Below, one piece after another: positions 63,387-64,000 of a stretch of DNA of 64,000 nucleotides. A program made the position numbers and the translations under genes. Source of the DNA: Bacillus sp. Marseille-P3661 (GTDB lineage Bacteria; Bacillota; Bacilli; Bacillales; Bacillaceae_J); assembly GCF_900240995.1 (NCBI RefSeq), contig NZ_LT965953.1, forward strand, positions 1,871,018-1,935,017. The letters run 5' to 3'. How positions within the stretch are numbered: the first letter of the stretch is position 1; each line of letters opens with the position of its first letter. The notes under the pieces were generated by a model. It was not told where the DNA came from, ran no database searches, and saw only the letters and a program-made list of their open reading frames with translations.

Positions 63387-64000
63387 CGTCCACTCTATTA
63401 GAATCTTGTGGGTGTAGCTGGGTTGGTCGATTTCTTAGCCACCTTAATGGCGCTCGAATGAGAGAATCTTTTAAGCCTGAATAGTCTCCTGGTGATACTG
63501 GAGCCATGTATGGTACGCCAAAGGAGCGTAATGACAACATATGATTAATAATGAAGATTAGCCCCGTTGAAAGTCCTAATAATCCAAAAGCACCTGATAA
63601 GAAAAGCAACGGAAATCGTAGCATTCTAAAAGCAGTTGCAGCATTGTAAGATGGTGTTGCAAATGAGCCAATCGTCGACATCGCTATTATGACTACTGTG
63701 ATCGGACTTACAAACCCCGCCATTACTGCAGCTTGACCAATAACGAGCACTCCCACGATCGATAATGCTCCACCTACTTGTTGTGGCATACGAACCGTGG
63801 CTTCTCGTAAAATTTCCATTGCAACCTCCATGAGAATTACTTCAACCACAACCGGAAAAGGTACTCCTGCTCGCCCACTTGATGCAGCTACCACAAACTT
63901 AGCTGGAATCATTTCAGGGTGATAGGACAACACAGTCACATAAAAAGATGAAAAAGTAAGAGAAAAAATTAAAGCCATAAACCGAATAATCCTTATAATA
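63322..64000 (-). CDS. Spore germination protein GerA family, C-terminal part (5' end outside window)
   Basis: The frame runs to the edge without a start (...RIIRFMALIFSLTFSSFYVT). It contains the membrane part of a GerA subunit: YHPEMIPAKFVVAASSGRAG and PFPVVVEVILMEVAMEILRE, whose ...EVxLMExxxExLRExxxRxP pattern is diagnostic. A hydrophilic C-terminus of about 50 residues follows. The stop overlaps the GerB start region. With GerB and GerC it forms one germinant receptor. Confidence 0.95.
   Translation of the reverse strand, partial: IIRIIRFMALIFSLTFSSFYVTVLSYHPEMIPAKFVVAASSGRAGVPFPVVVEVILMEVAMEILREATVRMPQQVGGALSIVGVLVIGQAAVMAGFVSPITVVIIAMSTIGSFATPSYNAATAFRMLRFPLLFLSGAFGLLGLSTGLIFIINHMLSLRSFGVPYMAPVSPGDYSGLKDSLIRAPLRWLRNRPTQLHPQDSNRVDVGIKKGPSNPLHRNKGGDSNK

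Overview
The window looks like chromosomal DNA from a low-GC, endospore-forming member of the Bacillales (Bacillaceae or Planococcaceae/Caryophanaceae type). Reasons are the AT-rich genes with strong AGGAGG-type ribosome binding sites and many TTG/GTG starts, a GerA/GerB/GerC germinant-receptor operon, a CotG-like repeat protein, and relatives of Bacillus subtilis YhfW, MocR and Hut proteins. The genus cannot be fixed from the sequence alone. I saw no rRNA, tRNA, CRISPR array, prophage or intact insertion sequence. Most genes lie on the minus strand.

Left part (1-14.1 kb): a truncated GGDEF-EAL gene, a divergent stand-alone prs paralogue, then a carboxylate-catabolism locus. That locus holds a LysR regulator divergent from a TRAP 4TM/12TM fused permease and a TAXI receptor, then a TcuA-like flavoprotein, an MmgE/PrpD protein, a second fumarate-reductase-like flavoprotein and a multi-TM transporter. 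A 217-bp hairpin repeat sits inside it. 14.1-20.7 kb holds assorted genes: a SEC-C protein, a frameshifted small membrane protein, a bactofilin-like protein, a glycosyltransferase, a DUF2812 protein and a Lys/Asp-repeat putative coat protein.

Middle part (20.9-40.7 kb): a fumarase/aspartase-family lyase; a flavin monooxygenase plus Dabb-domain pair followed by the stump of an aromatic-acid MFS transporter; and a tripartite tricarboxylate transporter operon (tctB-tctA-tctC, then an LDH/MDH-family dehydrogenase and an enolase-superfamily protein with altered catalytic residues) preceded by its own CitA/DcuS-type two-component system. These are followed by an EamA exporter divergent from a MocR regulator, a molybdopterin oxidoreductase, and a PAS-GGDEF-EAL gene with an FNR-type box in its promoter.

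Right part (40.7-64 kb): a histidine-utilisation operon (hutU-hutI-hutG-hutH), small membrane proteins, a pirin with two MhqR-like operator palindromes upstream, an NCS2 nucleobase permease, a class A penicillin-binding protein, a YhfW-like Rieske flavoprotein, an alkyltransferase-like protein, a SpoIIE-type phosphatase with an extracellular sensor, a TatD hydrolase, several very small genes and the 3' part of a germinant-receptor operon.

The common theme is uptake and catabolism of organic acids and amino acids, with three separately regulated carboxylate or histidine modules. The best candidates for undescribed biology are the TRAP/TcuA-like/MmgE locus and the Tct operon with its atypical enolase-superfamily enzyme. 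Neither substrate can be read from the sequence. Several dispersed palindromic repeats and decayed genes are also recorded.
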